Shown here piece after piece: positions 40,220 to 48,285 of a stretch of DNA of 64,000 nt (within the stretch, counting starts at the first letter, position 1; every line of letters starts with the position of its first letter). A model generated the notes under the pieces. The model was not told where the DNA came from. It did no database searches and was given only the letters and a program-made list of their open reading frames with translations. Source of the stretch: Myxococcales bacterium (GTDB taxonomy: Bacteria > Myxococcota_A > Polyangia > Polyangiales > Ga0077539); the NCBI GenBank assembly GCA_016793325.1, contig JAEUKI010000069.1, positions 79,554-143,553 of the forward strand, written 5' to 3'. The position numbers and the translations under genes are program-made.

Positions 40220-40227
40220 ACGGTGAT

Positions 40228-40863
40228 TCAGCGCTTGTCGCCTGCGTCGAGCAGCGGCGTGCGTCGTCCGCGCTCGTTGTAGCGCTGCGCGTACGCCATC
40301 CCCATGAGCCCCGAGCCGATGAAGCCGGCCCCCATCACGAGGCTCGCGATCGCCGCAGGAAGAATCGCTCCGACCGCCGCGGACAGCACCGCGAACGCGA
40401 TGATCGCAGGGACCGCTTCTTTGAGCGGCGCCGCGTAGATCCACCCCACCGGCCCGAAGAAGAACCCGAGCGCGCCCGACGCGAGGACGCTCTTCTTGTC
40501 GACCGGGGGCGCTTCGGGCTTCGGCGGCGCGAGCATCCACTTGGGGGTCTTCACCGCGACAGGAACCGCCGCTTCGCGCTCGAGACGATCGAGCGTCTTG
40601 GCTTCGTCGACGGTCTTCGGCCCGAGCGAGGGACGATTCTCTCCGGGCCATAGCAAGAGCGCTTCGTCTTCGGGGCTGTCCGCGAGCACGGTCCCGTCGT
40701 CGACGAGCGCGTCGATCGCGCCGCGCAGTGAAGCGCGGTCGAGCCCGAAGATCTCCTCGCCGTACGCGAGCACGTTGGCGCGAGTCATGGGGATGCGCGT
40801 CTTGGTCCACAGCGCGCGCAGGACGGTCCGGGCCTCGGAGCGTGAGTCTGCAGAGATGGTCAC
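40228..40863 (-). CDS. Hypothetical membrane protein with N-terminal helical head
   Basis: A 211-aa protein. The first 75 residues are helical and charged (EARTVLRALWTKTRIPMTR, LDRASLRGAIDALVDDG) and could form a winged-helix-like fold. A Pro/Lys linker leads to three hydrophobic segments (LASGALGFFFGPVGWIYAA, AIIAFAVLSAAVGAILPAA, AIASLVMGAGFIGSGLMGM). Function unknown. It ends eight bases from the lipase gene, tail to tail. Confidence 0.65.
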   Translation of the reverse strand: MTISADSRSEARTVLRALWTKTRIPMTRANVLAYGEEIFGLDRASLRGAIDALVDDGTVLADSPEDEALLLWPGENRPSLGPKTVDEAKTLDRLEREAAVPVAVKTPKWMLAPPKPEAPPVDKKSVLASGALGFFFGPVGWIYAAPLKEAVPAIIAFAVLSAAVGAILPAAIASLVMGAGFIGSGLMGMAYAQRYNERGRRTPLLDAGDKR

Positions 40864-40921
40864 GGCGCCGTGATCGTAGCGCGACCCGCTCGCCCGCGCC
40901 CGCGCTGCTATTCTCTCGCGG

Positions 40922-41590
40922 ATGGACAGCTCGAAGACGCTCGGCCGACGCGACGCGCTCCTCTCGTTCGGCGTGGCCGGAGCCTCGCTCGTCGCGCCGC
41001 ATCTCTGTCACGCGCAGAGCTACGCGTCGATGGCCATTCGACCGCAGGACGCGCGGGTGTCCGTTCAGCCGCTCGGCCCGTTCGACGCGACGCTCTTCGA
41101 TCGCATCGCGAGCTCGCTCACGAGCGAGCTGTCCGTCACGGTGCAGCGCGAGAGCTCGATCGACCTTCCGCGCGCCGCGTACTACGCGCGCAATCGTCGC
41201 TACCGCGCCGAGCGCCTCCTCGATTTTCTTCGGGGCCGCGTCGCCGCGCCGGTCAATCGCATCTTGGGCGTGACCGAAGTGGACATCTCGACGACGGCGC
41301 ACGGCGTCGCGGACTGGGGCATCTTGGGCCTCGGCGATCTGCCCGGTCCCGCGTGCGTGATCTCGATGTTTCGCTGCCGACGCAACGCGCGCGACGCGGC
41401 GCAGGTGCACTTTCGCATGGTGACGACGTGCGTTCACGAGGTCGGGCACACGCTCGGGTTGGATCACTGCGCGGACACCCGATGCCTCATGACCGACGCG
41501 CGCGGAACCGTACGCACGATCGACCAGAGCTCCGGACGCCTTTGCAATCGCTGCCGCGCTCGGCTCGGCCTCGCCCCCCGCAATGGCTGA
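40922..41590 (+). CDS. Archaemetzincin-type zinc protease with Tat-like export signal
   Basis: A 222-aa metallopeptidase that matches the complete archaemetzincin signature: HEVGHTLGLDHC, then four residues to CLM, and after seventeen residues CNRC. The HExxH histidines and the third His bind catalytic zinc; the cysteines bind a structural zinc. The N-terminus carries a twin-arginine signal (GRRDALLSFGVAGASLVA, likely cleaved near CHAQS), so the protein should be exported folded. Most family members are cytoplasmic, which makes the signal notable. Natural substrates of archaemetzincins are not established. Confidence 0.88.
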   Translation: MDSSKTLGRRDALLSFGVAGASLVAPHLCHAQSYASMAIRPQDARVSVQPLGPFDATLFDRIASSLTSELSVTVQRESSIDLPRAAYYARNRRYRAERLLDFLRGRVAAPVNRILGVTEVDISTTAHGVADWGILGLGDLPGPACVISMFRCRRNARDAAQVHFRMVTTCVHEVGHTLGLDHCADTRCLMTDARGTVRTIDQSSGRLCNRCRARLGLAPRNG

Positions 41591-41616
41591 ACCACTCCCC
41601 CCACGGAGCGCTCTGA

Positions 41617-41675
41617 ATCGACCTCGTCTCGGAGTCGCCGGACGCCTCAGAGAGTCCAGTCTATTTCCAATCCAG
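41617..41675. repeat. 59-bp dispersed repeat, copy A
   Basis: Fifty-one of 59 bases match the copy at 63765-63823 in the same orientation, including a 17-base identical core AGTCCAGTCTATTTCC plus flank. It starts 27 bp after the archaemetzincin stop. It is not part of any gene I recognise and sits beside the GC-rich inverted repeat, as its other copy sits beside a related GC-rich block. Confidence 0.8.
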
Positions 41676-41758
41676 TGTGCTCGATGGCGGACCCCCAACT
41701 GACGTTGCTGACAACGGGACGCACCGCGATTTCTCCCACTGTGGGCGCGAAGCGCCGC

Positions 41759-41853
41759 CCCCACCCGCGCTGCCGCGCGCCCCGCCCCCACGTAGTGAGG
41801 GCGGGGCTTTGCATTGAGGAAGTGTTGCGATGAGACTGGCAGGTTGATTGTAT
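41759..41853 (+). repeat. Left arm of long inverted repeat
   Basis: Bases 41759-41821 are the reverse complement of 41968-42030 with a single mismatch (63 bp arms). The pairing continues, more decayed, to about 41853, where TTGATTGTA matches TACAATCAA at 41936. The outer part is one inverted copy of the 27-bp GC-rich unit; the inner part reads GGCGGGGCTTTGCATTGAGG. Confidence 0.85.
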
Positions 41854-41935
41854 GGGCCACTGCTCACTCACGGCCGCTCGTCGTTCGATTGAGGTGTGTG
41901 TTCGAGGGCGAGCACGACTGTGAAAATATCGGCAC

Positions 41936-42030
41936 CTACAATCAATCCATCAGTCCAATGACTGCATTTCCTCAATGCAAAGCCCCGCCCTCACCACGTG
42001 GGGGCGGGGCGCGCGGCAGCGCGGGTGGGG
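41936..42030 (-). repeat. Right arm of long inverted repeat
   Basis: Mirror of 41759-41853, with the best-conserved 63 bp at 41968-42030. The arm runs directly into the tandem 27-bp array, so array expansion seems to have happened on this side only. Confidence 0.85.
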
Positions 42031-42105
42031 GCGGGGCGCGCGGCAGCGCGGGTGGGGGCGGGGCGCGCGGCAGCGCGGGTGGGGGCGGGGCGCGCGGCAG
42101 CGCGG
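41998..42105 (+). repeat. Four tandem copies of a 27-bp GC-rich unit
   Basis: Units start at 41998, 42025, 42052 and 42079 and are identical (GTGGGGGCGGGGCGCGCGGC then AGCGCGG); an 8-base partial fifth unit follows at 42106-42113. There are no spacers, so this is a minisatellite, not a CRISPR. Related single copies occur inverted at 41759-41793 and at 63716-63749. Confidence 0.95.
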
Positions 42106-42240
42106 GTGGGGGCTCCGAAGTCTTCGCTCTCTTCAACCGCGGATCACGCAGTGCGCCGCACGCGGCGCACGAGCAACGGCTCGCTGCGCCCAACTTCCGC
42201 TAGGTGGCAGCCGACGTTGCTCGGATGAGCGGCGGTTCAG

Positions 42241-42717
42241 CTACGTGAGCGGCGCCTCGGGCACGAGCAGCATGATCGACTCGGTGTGATACGGATCCTG
42301 CACGTATCCCGTCGCGATCAGGTCCGCGGGCATCTGGATGTTGTTGTCCTTGAGCCCGCGCATGAGCGAATCGCGGTACGCGTTGACGGTCTCGGCGCGG
42401 AGGCACCGCCACACGACGCGCTGCGGGTTGCGGATGTCCTTGGCGTTGCGTCGCGCGACCTCTTCGGCGAGCAGGATGTTCGGCGCGTCGCAGGCCAGCG
42501 AAATCGCCATCCGAATGCTCGGCGGAAAATACCCTCGCCGCGAACCGTCCGGCGCCTCGAGCACGTACGAGCGCTCGTCGCGGTTGATCCACTCGCGCGG
42601 TATGAAGCCTCGCGCCGACAATGTCTCCCACGCCTCTTTGGCGTCGTAGAGACTCTCGACGAGCTTTTGTGCCTCGGCGAGCCGAGGTCGATCCGGGCGC
42701 AGCAGCCGCTCGTACAC
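42241..42717 (-). CDS. Hypothetical protein
   Basis: A 158-aa soluble protein from GTG 42717, with AAGGGAAAGAGA just upstream. It is rich in charged residues and contains RGFIPREWINRDERSYVLE, then GYFPPSIRMAISLACDAPN and VWRCLRAETVNAYRDSLMRG. The codon usage is like that of real genes in this window, but no family is recognised. It is flanked by the repeat island downstream and about 240 bp of gene-free DNA upstream. Confidence 0.6.
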   Translation of the reverse strand: MYERLLRPDRPRLAEAQKLVESLYDAKEAWETLSARGFIPREWINRDERSYVLEAPDGSRRGYFPPSIRMAISLACDAPNILLAEEVARRNAKDIRNPQRVVWRCLRAETVNAYRDSLMRGLKDNNIQMPADLIATGYVQDPYHTESIMLLVPEAPLT

Positions 42718-42961
42718 TTCTCTCTTTCCCTTTGGTGCGCTTCATCCGTGCCGGTCCCGGCACAAAACGGAGCGACGGCATCCTACGTGCTCCCCCGCCC
42801 AACGCGAAAGACCCTAGTTCGCGAAACAGAATCTCACTCGTCGGCGCTGCGGCCAGACCCACAACTTCGCTGATACAACGGGGCGTCCGACGGCCGCGTC
42901 GCCGTACCCCGCCCGCTGACAAACCCGCGAAGATTACCCCGAATCACGCACGCACCGCACC

Positions 42962-44092
42962 ATGGATCAGGTCCCCGTCGCGCTCTCGCTCGCCACGGTG
43001 TTCGCCGAAGGAACGCCGTTCTCCGCGCCCCCATCGGGCCGAACGCGCTTTCGCCACTCGCTCGCCGTCGGCGACCCGCAGGCGCCCCTCGAGTCGCTGC
43101 TCGAGATCCTCGCGAGCCGAGATCTCTTGGCCGACCACGGGATGCTCCGCGACGACGTTCGCCTCGTCTCGATCGGCGATCACTTCGACTGGGGCCCCGT
43201 CCGCGACCGCGCGCGCGCCGCGTACGACGGCCTTCGCACGATCGCGTGGCTCGCCGCCCACCCCGCAGATCAAGTGCTCATCCTCGCGGGAAACCACGAC
43301 CTCGCGCGCGTCGGCGAGCTCGCGCCCTTCTCCGATGATCGCTTCGAGCAAGCCCGCGCCGAGGCCGACCGCGCCTACCGCGACAAGCAGCCATCGCGCG
43401 TCGAAGCGCTGTTTTGCGCAGAGTTCGACCTGCCGAGCTGGGAGGTCGCGTCCCGTGACCTGAGCGCGTTTCGCAGCGCGCAGCGCGATTGGGTCGCGGC
43501 GCTGCTCCGCGCCGGTCGCCTTCGCATCGCCGTCGAATCGAGCGGCGTCTTGCTCACCCACGCAGGCGTCTCGACGGTCGAGCTCGATCGACTCGCGCTC
43601 GACAGCCGCGCGCGCTTGGACCCCGTCGCCGTCGCCGACGCGCTCGAGTCGCGCTTCGCGCGCGCGCTGCGCACGTGGCGAGGCGAGCCGCTCGAGATCC
43701 CCCACTTGCACGCGCCCGGTAGCGCCGCCGGCGAAGGCGGCGGAATGCTCTACCATCGCTTCACGACCCACCCGCCCGACGAGTGGTCGGTCCGTGAAGA
43801 CGGCCTCCGCCGCCGCGCGCACGTCTCGCAGCTCGCGCCAGGACTCGCGCAAGCCATCGGCCACATTCGCGACAAGAAGTCCCTACAGCTCCTCGGACTC
43901 GACCCCGCCAACGCCACCACCGGCGTGCTTCGAACGCTCACCGTCCACGACGGACGATGGCGATACGCGACGGGCGTCCAGGCTTCTCCCAGCGAAAACG
44001 CAGCCACGCTGGTGCACCTCGACGGCGCGATGCTCGACGCAGACCCGCGCACCTACCAGCTCTTCGACCTCGAGCAGCGCGCCCCACGCTGA
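42962..44092 (+). CDS. Metallophosphoesterase (calcineurin-like)
   Basis: A 376-aa phosphatase of the calcineurin-like superfamily. The metal-binding motifs are in order: AVGDPQAP near residue 37, IGDHFDWG near 78, LAGNHDLA near 110, LLTHAGVS near 200 and GHIRDKK near 302. The first motif carries GDP rather than GDxH, which is a change from the canonical PPP order. It resembles bacterial PPP-like phosphatases acting on small molecules or phosphoproteins; the substrate is not predictable. No signal peptide is present. Confidence 0.82.
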   Translation: MDQVPVALSLATVFAEGTPFSAPPSGRTRFRHSLAVGDPQAPLESLLEILASRDLLADHGMLRDDVRLVSIGDHFDWGPVRDRARAAYDGLRTIAWLAAHPADQVLILAGNHDLARVGELAPFSDDRFEQARAEADRAYRDKQPSRVEALFCAEFDLPSWEVASRDLSAFRSAQRDWVAALLRAGRLRIAVESSGVLLTHAGVSTVELDRLALDSRARLDPVAVADALESRFARALRTWRGEPLEIPHLHAPGSAAGEGGGMLYHRFTTHPPDEWSVREDGLRRRAHVSQLAPGLAQAIGHIRDKKSLQLLGLDPANATTGVLRTLTVHDGRWRYATGVQASPSENAATLVHLDGAMLDADPRTYQLFDLEQRAPR

Positions 44093-44265
44093 TCGAGCGC
44101 GCTTCGTCACGAGCGCGTCACCGCCGAGCCACGGCGGCCCCCGCGGACGAGCGACCCGCGCAGCACCAGCAAATCTGCTCACGGATTCGCGAGACCGCGT
44201 CGGGCGACCCGCGTCGAGAACCGCGGCCGTGACCGAAGTGTGACCGCGCTCGAACCACACCAACA

Positions 44266-45147
44266 ATGGCGCGTGCGAGACCTACGGTATCGCGATCGCT
44301 GCGCTCGCAGCCCGCGGTGGTTCAGGAGCACCTCGCCGTGTACGTCATCCTCGCGTTCTTCGTCGGCCACTGGGCGCTGTCGATCTTCGTGCAGACCTTC
44401 TTTCTGCATCGATATTCGGCACACAAAATGTTCACGATGAGCCGCGGCTGGGAGCGGTTCTTTCACTTCATCACGTGGCTCTTTCAGGGCAGCTCGTACC
44501 TCAACCCCACGGGCTACGCGTACCTGCACCGCGAGCACCACGCGTACAGCGACGGCGACGGCGACCCTCACTCGCCGCACATGTACCCGAACCTCATGCG
44601 CATGATGTGGAAGACCAAGGAGCGCTACCAGGGTCTCACCACGGGCACGCTCGAGACCGAGAAGCGCTTCCAGGGCGACGCTCCGAGCTGGCCGCTGCTC
44701 GATCGGATCGGCGACTCGTACCTCACGCGCGTCGCGTTCGGCGTGCTCTACACGCTCGTCTACGTCCGATTCGCGCCGCACTGGGCGTGGTTTCTGCTCT
44801 TGCCCATCCACTACCTCATGGGCCCGGTGCACGGCGCGATCGTCAACTGGTGCGGACACAAGTACGGCTACCGCAATTTCAACACGTCGGATCGCAGCGT
44901 GAACTCGCTCGCGTTCGACTTCGTCACCGGCGGCGAGCTCTTTCAAAACAACCACCACAAGTTTCCGATGGCCCCGAACTTCGCCGCGCGCTGGTGGGAG
45001 ATCGACCCGACGTGGTCCGTGATCCGTGTGCTCGCGTGGATGCGAGTCATCAAGCTCTCGCCGCACGTCCAGGTGATGCGCTATCAACCCAAGGATGCTC
45101 GCCCCAAGGTCGACACAACGATCGCCGACGACGCGACCGCGTCCTGA
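44266..45147 (+). CDS. Acyl-CoA/fatty acid desaturase
   Basis: A 293-aa membrane di-iron desaturase. The histidine boxes are HRYSAH, HREHH and NNHHKF, spaced as in Delta-9 acyl desaturases. Hydrophobic helices surround them (VYVILAFFVGHWALSIFV, VAFGVLYTLVYV, WFLLLPIHYLMGPVHGAIV). It inserts a double bond into a saturated acyl chain, using oxygen and an electron donor not encoded nearby. ATG 44266 gives a basic head followed by the first helix. Confidence 0.92.
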   Translation: MARARPTVSRSLRSQPAVVQEHLAVYVILAFFVGHWALSIFVQTFFLHRYSAHKMFTMSRGWERFFHFITWLFQGSSYLNPTGYAYLHREHHAYSDGDGDPHSPHMYPNLMRMMWKTKERYQGLTTGTLETEKRFQGDAPSWPLLDRIGDSYLTRVAFGVLYTLVYVRFAPHWAWFLLLPIHYLMGPVHGAIVNWCGHKYGYRNFNTSDRSVNSLAFDFVTGGELFQNNHHKFPMAPNFAARWWEIDPTWSVIRVLAWMRVIKLSPHVQVMRYQPKDARPKVDTTIADDATAS

Positions 45148-45190
45148 GCGCCCTCTCGTTCGACGCGCGACGCGCAGCGCTGGGGGCGCT

Positions 45191-45403
45191 GTGACTTGTT
45201 TCATGGGGCTTGTTTTCATCACGGCGATCGCCGCCGCAGGTTGCCGCCGCGAGACGCCCGCGAGCACGAGCGTTCCGCTGCTCGTCCCGAGGCCTGCGGG
45301 TCCGAGCTCGCCCGAGCCCCGCATCGTCCGCGACCCGTCGCGCCTCCCTGGAACGTACGCGCTCGTCGAGCAGCGCCCGCGCCAGGACGCAGGGCCCGAC
45401 TGA
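45191..45403 (+). CDS. Small putative lipoprotein
   Basis: A 70-aa frame whose N-terminus reads as a lipoprotein signal, GLVFITAIAAAGC, followed by a Pro/Ser/Arg-rich mature part (ETPASTSVPLLVPRPAG). GTG 45191 or ATG 45203 could start it. It lies between the desaturase and the Nif3-like gene on the same strand. Function unknown; the short length keeps confidence moderate. Confidence 0.45.
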   Translation: MTCFMGLVFITAIAAAGCRRETPASTSVPLLVPRPAGPSSPEPRIVRDPSRLPGTYALVEQRPRQDAGPD

Positions 45404-45440
45404 CCGCCGACGCGCGGCAAACGAGTATCCTCCCCGCTCG

Positions 45441-46544
45441 ATGAGCACCATCCGCGCACTCGAGTCGGCCATGGAACAGATCGCCCCCACCCGCTTCGCC
45501 GCCGAGTGGGACAACGTCGGGCTCCTCGTCGGCGACCGCGACGCCAAGCTCGAGCGCGCGCTCCTCACGATCGACCTGTGGCCCGAGGTCTACGAAGAAG
45601 CGCGAGCGCTCGGCGCAGACGCCGTGATCGCGTACCACCCTCCGATCTTCAAGCCCGTCGCGCGCGTGCTCCCGGGCTCGATCGCCTTCGACGCCGTGCG
45701 CGACAAGATCGCGATCTACTCGCCCCACACTGCGCTCGACGCCGCGACCGGCGGGACCAACGACGTCCTCGCCGACGCCGTCGGAATCTCTCCCACCGAT
45801 CGCCGCGGCCTCGATCCGCCTGCCCCCAAGGACCGCGCGTTCAAGCTCGTCACGTTCGTCCCCGAGGACAGCGTCGACAAGGTCGCCGACGCGCTCTTCG
45901 CTGCCGGCGCAGGCCGCATCGGCGACTACTCACGCTGCTCATTTCGCCTCCGCGGTACGGGAACGTTCTTCGGCGACCCAGCGTCCACCTCGCCCGTCGT
46001 CGGCGAATCCGGCCGCCTCGAGACCGTCGACGAAGCGCGCCTCGAAGTCCTCGTCCCCATCGCCAAGCTCGACGCCGTCCTCGCGGCGCACCGTCGCGCG
46101 CACCCCTACGAGACCCCCGCGTTCGACCTCGTGCGCATCGCCACTCCGCCCGAGCACATGGGCTTCGGTCGCGTCGGTCCCTTGGAGACCCCAGCGCCCC
46201 TCACCGATGTGCTCGCGCGATTGAAGCACGCGCTCTCGGTCGATCACCTGCTCGTCGCAGGTCCCACCGATCGCCTCGTGCGCACCGCCGCCGTCGGCGC
46301 AGGCGCGACCGGAGAGCTCCTCGGCGCCGCGCTCAAGGCCAACGTCGACCTCTTCGTCCTCGGCGAGATGCGCCACCACGACGCCCTTCGCGCGGCCACA
46401 CAATCAACCACGGTCGTGATGACCCTCCACTCGAACTCCGAGCGCGCCACGCTGAAGACCCTCCGCGACCGACTCGCGACGCTGCTCCCTTCGGTCTCGC
46501 TGCACGTGAGCGCGCGCGATCGCGACCCGTTCACCGTTCGCTGA
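45441..46544 (+). CDS. Nif3-like dinuclear metal center protein
   Basis: A 367-aa member of the Nif3/YqfO/DUF34 family. Metal-ligand segments are visible: VIAYHPPIFKP, YSPHTALDA, and near the C-terminus LGEMRHHDALRA and HSNSERATLKTL. The central insert (about 130-230) is the PII-like domain of the longer family members. GTP cyclohydrolase-like or coenzyme repair roles have been proposed for the family but the physiological function is uncertain. The start ATG 45441 follows the small lipoprotein. Confidence 0.92.
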   Translation: MSTIRALESAMEQIAPTRFAAEWDNVGLLVGDRDAKLERALLTIDLWPEVYEEARALGADAVIAYHPPIFKPVARVLPGSIAFDAVRDKIAIYSPHTALDAATGGTNDVLADAVGISPTDRRGLDPPAPKDRAFKLVTFVPEDSVDKVADALFAAGAGRIGDYSRCSFRLRGTGTFFGDPASTSPVVGESGRLETVDEARLEVLVPIAKLDAVLAAHRRAHPYETPAFDLVRIATPPEHMGFGRVGPLETPAPLTDVLARLKHALSVDHLLVAGPTDRLVRTAAVGAGATGELLGAALKANVDLFVLGEMRHHDALRAATQSTTVVMTLHSNSERATLKTLRDRLATLLPSVSLHVSARDRDPFTVR

Positions 46545-46551
46545 CCGCGGG

Positions 46552-48138
46552 TCACCGCTGCAAATACGCGCTCGGATCGATCGCCAAGCGCTGACACAAT
46601 TTGCGCGCGCGGTCCGAGTAGTTCACCGCCGGAGCCTTCGAAGGTCGCTTGCCGTCGAACAGCACGCGCCCCGCCTCCGCGAGGCTCTTGGACGCGCGCA
46701 ACGCGTCGATCACCACGTCGCGAACGACCCGATCCACGAGGTCCCACGCGCGATCATCGTCGTCGCGCGCGACGGGGCTCCGACGGTCGCGCGCGGCGCT
46801 CGGCTCGCTCCACGCCTCGCGCAGCACGCGGATCTCTTCGTCGACGTCGTCCGTATCGATGAGCCCCTCGTCCGCGCTCGACGCCATGCGCAGGACGCTC
46901 TGCGCGAGGTCTCTGAAATTGTGGGTCCACCGCGCCTCGTCGCTCTTCGCATACGCGAGGTACTTCGCGAGCGCGGCCCGCGAGAACCGCGCCCGCTTGT
47001 GAAATCGCGCCTCGAACTGCTCGAGCTCGTACCGCGCGTTGCTCTCGATGTCCTCGCGCCGCTCGCGCAAGGGCGGAAGTCGAAACGACCACGTCGCGAT
47101 GCGCGCGAGCAGGTCGTCGCGGAACCTCCCTGCCGCGACGTCCGCGCGAAGGTCACGGTTGGTCCCGCACACGAGCGCGAAGCTCGACCGCTCGGGCTCG
47201 TCGGAGCCGAGCGGATAGAACCGCCCGTCTTCGATCGCGGTCAACAAGATCGCTTGCTCTTCGAGCCCGAGCTCTCCAACCTCGTCGAGAAAGAGCATGC
47301 CCCCGTCCGCGGCCCGCAAATATCCACGCCGATCGCGATCTGCGCCGGTGAACGCGCCGCGCTTGTGGCCGAACAGGGCGCTCTCTCGGAGCGTCCCGCG
47401 CAAGGTCGCGCAGTTGACCTCGACGAGCGGCCCCGCGAGCGTTCGCTGCTGCTTTCGAAGCGCGTACACCCTTCGCGCGAGCGCGCTCTTTCCGACGCCG
47501 GTCTCGCCCCACAACAAGATCGGGACCGCGGGCCCGAGCGCCGCGCGTTCGAGCCGCTGGATCACCCGGTCGAAGCTCTCTGAGCGCGTCTCGATCCCCA
47601 TCTTCAAGAGCGACTGGCCCTCGAGCCGCTCGCGGTGACGCCGCCGCTCGATCGCGGGATACCTGGACAAATCCAGGTCGAGCACGTCGATCGTTCCCCG
47701 GTCGTCCTTCGCGCTCCGCTTGGGCGGCGCGCTCTGAACGAGCTTCGCCGGGACGAAGTGCTCGCTCACGAGCAGGTACCAGACGATCTGCATCACGTGC
47801 GTCCCCGTCGTCATGTGCACGTAGTGCTCGTCCTCTTCACGAAACGTCCGCGCCCGCGCGAACTCGTAGAACGCCCCGTACACCTCTTCGAAGGACCACG
47901 CGTCGCGCAGCTCGAGGGTCACGCACTCGACCGCGATCGCTGGGTTCACCTCGCGCACGGCCTTCGCGAGGCTCTCGGTCGTCGCCCGCGCGTTGGCTTG
48001 CCCGAGCAGCACGAGCCGATCGACCTCGAGCACATCGGGCCGCTGCACGCACACGAGCGTCGGCCTCCACTGCCCCGGCGCGTCGTACCGCTGCCCCACC
48101 ACACTGAAGAGCACTCGCTCGCCGCGTCGCTTCGTCAT
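46552..48138 (-). CDS. rtcR: RtcR, sigma-54-dependent regulator of RNA repair
   Basis: A 528-aa transcription activator. Residues 1-180 are the RtcR-type CARF domain (VLFSVVGQRYD, HYVHMTTGTHVMQIVWYLL) thought to sense a cyclic-phosphate RNA ligand. The AAA+ core has Walker A GETGVGKS near 212, the sigma-54 contact loop GAFTGA near 261, Walker B GGMLFLDEVGEL and arginine fingers in LPPLRERREDIE. The C-terminus has a helix-turn-helix-like end (SLAEAGRVLFDGKRPSK). It is divergent from rtcB with 147 bp between start codons and almost certainly controls it. Confidence 0.95.
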   Translation of the reverse strand: MTKRRGERVLFSVVGQRYDAPGQWRPTLVCVQRPDVLEVDRLVLLGQANARATTESLAKAVREVNPAIAVECVTLELRDAWSFEEVYGAFYEFARARTFREEDEHYVHMTTGTHVMQIVWYLLVSEHFVPAKLVQSAPPKRSAKDDRGTIDVLDLDLSRYPAIERRRHRERLEGQSLLKMGIETRSESFDRVIQRLERAALGPAVPILLWGETGVGKSALARRVYALRKQQRTLAGPLVEVNCATLRGTLRESALFGHKRGAFTGADRDRRGYLRAADGGMLFLDEVGELGLEEQAILLTAIEDGRFYPLGSDEPERSSFALVCGTNRDLRADVAAGRFRDDLLARIATWSFRLPPLRERREDIESNARYELEQFEARFHKRARFSRAALAKYLAYAKSDEARWTHNFRDLAQSVLRMASSADEGLIDTDDVDEEIRVLREAWSEPSAARDRRSPVARDDDDRAWDLVDRVVRDVVIDALRASKSLAEAGRVLFDGKRPSKAPAVNYSDRARKLCQRLAIDPSAYLQR

Positions 48139-48174
48139 GCGGCTCGAAGTCTATCGAATCTGCTATGCGCAGAT

Positions 48175-48188
48175 ATATCGATCGATAT
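48175..48188. promoter_or_regulatory. 14-bp palindrome ATATCGATCGATAT between rtcR and rtcB
   Basis: A perfect AT-rich palindrome in an otherwise GC-rich intergenic region, next to a small inverted repeat TCTGC-N5-GCAGA (about 48160-48174). Its location fits an upstream activator site for RtcR on the divergent promoter, but no RtcR binding sequence for this lineage is known to me. Confidence 0.4.
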
Positions 48189-48229
48189 GTGAGCGGCACT
48201 CCGAGCGATGATTTGCGTCTAGTGACCTT

Positions 48230-48244
48230 CGGCACGACCCGTGA
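48230..48244 (+). promoter_or_regulatory. Weak sigma-54-like promoter candidate for rtcB
   Basis: CGGCACG-N4-GTGA has the -24 GG and most of TGGCACG but a poor -12 half (GTGA where TTGC is expected). It lies about 40 bp upstream of the rtcB ATG, where an RtcR-dependent promoter should be. Low confidence. Confidence 0.25.
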
Positions 48245-48285
48245 AGACGTCCTCTGCGCAACACGCAATCGGAGGCAATGGAGCC

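Larger units (their letters stand above)
41591..42240. other. 650-bp intergenic repeat island
   Basis: No gene is supported here. The stretch contains the dispersed repeat (41617-41675), two arms of an inverted repeat (41759-41853 and 41936-42030), four tandem 27-bp units (41998-42105), and a short AT-richer centre (about 41854-41935) that includes GTGAAAATATCGG. Frames open through the repeats only because the unit length is a multiple of three. Confidence 0.75.

Noticed and set aside
38825..41860. 1011-codon minus-strand frame crossing the lipase and archaemetzincin genes
   Set aside because: It is a shadow of two well-supported genes; its sequence is compositionally biased and matches no family.
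41998..42113. CRISPR-like array
   Set aside because: The 27-bp units are directly adjacent, have no spacers and no cas genes are near.
42000..42230. Gly/Ala/Arg-rich repeat protein
   Set aside because: The frames exist only because the repeat unit is a multiple of three; no ribosome site or unique region supports a gene.
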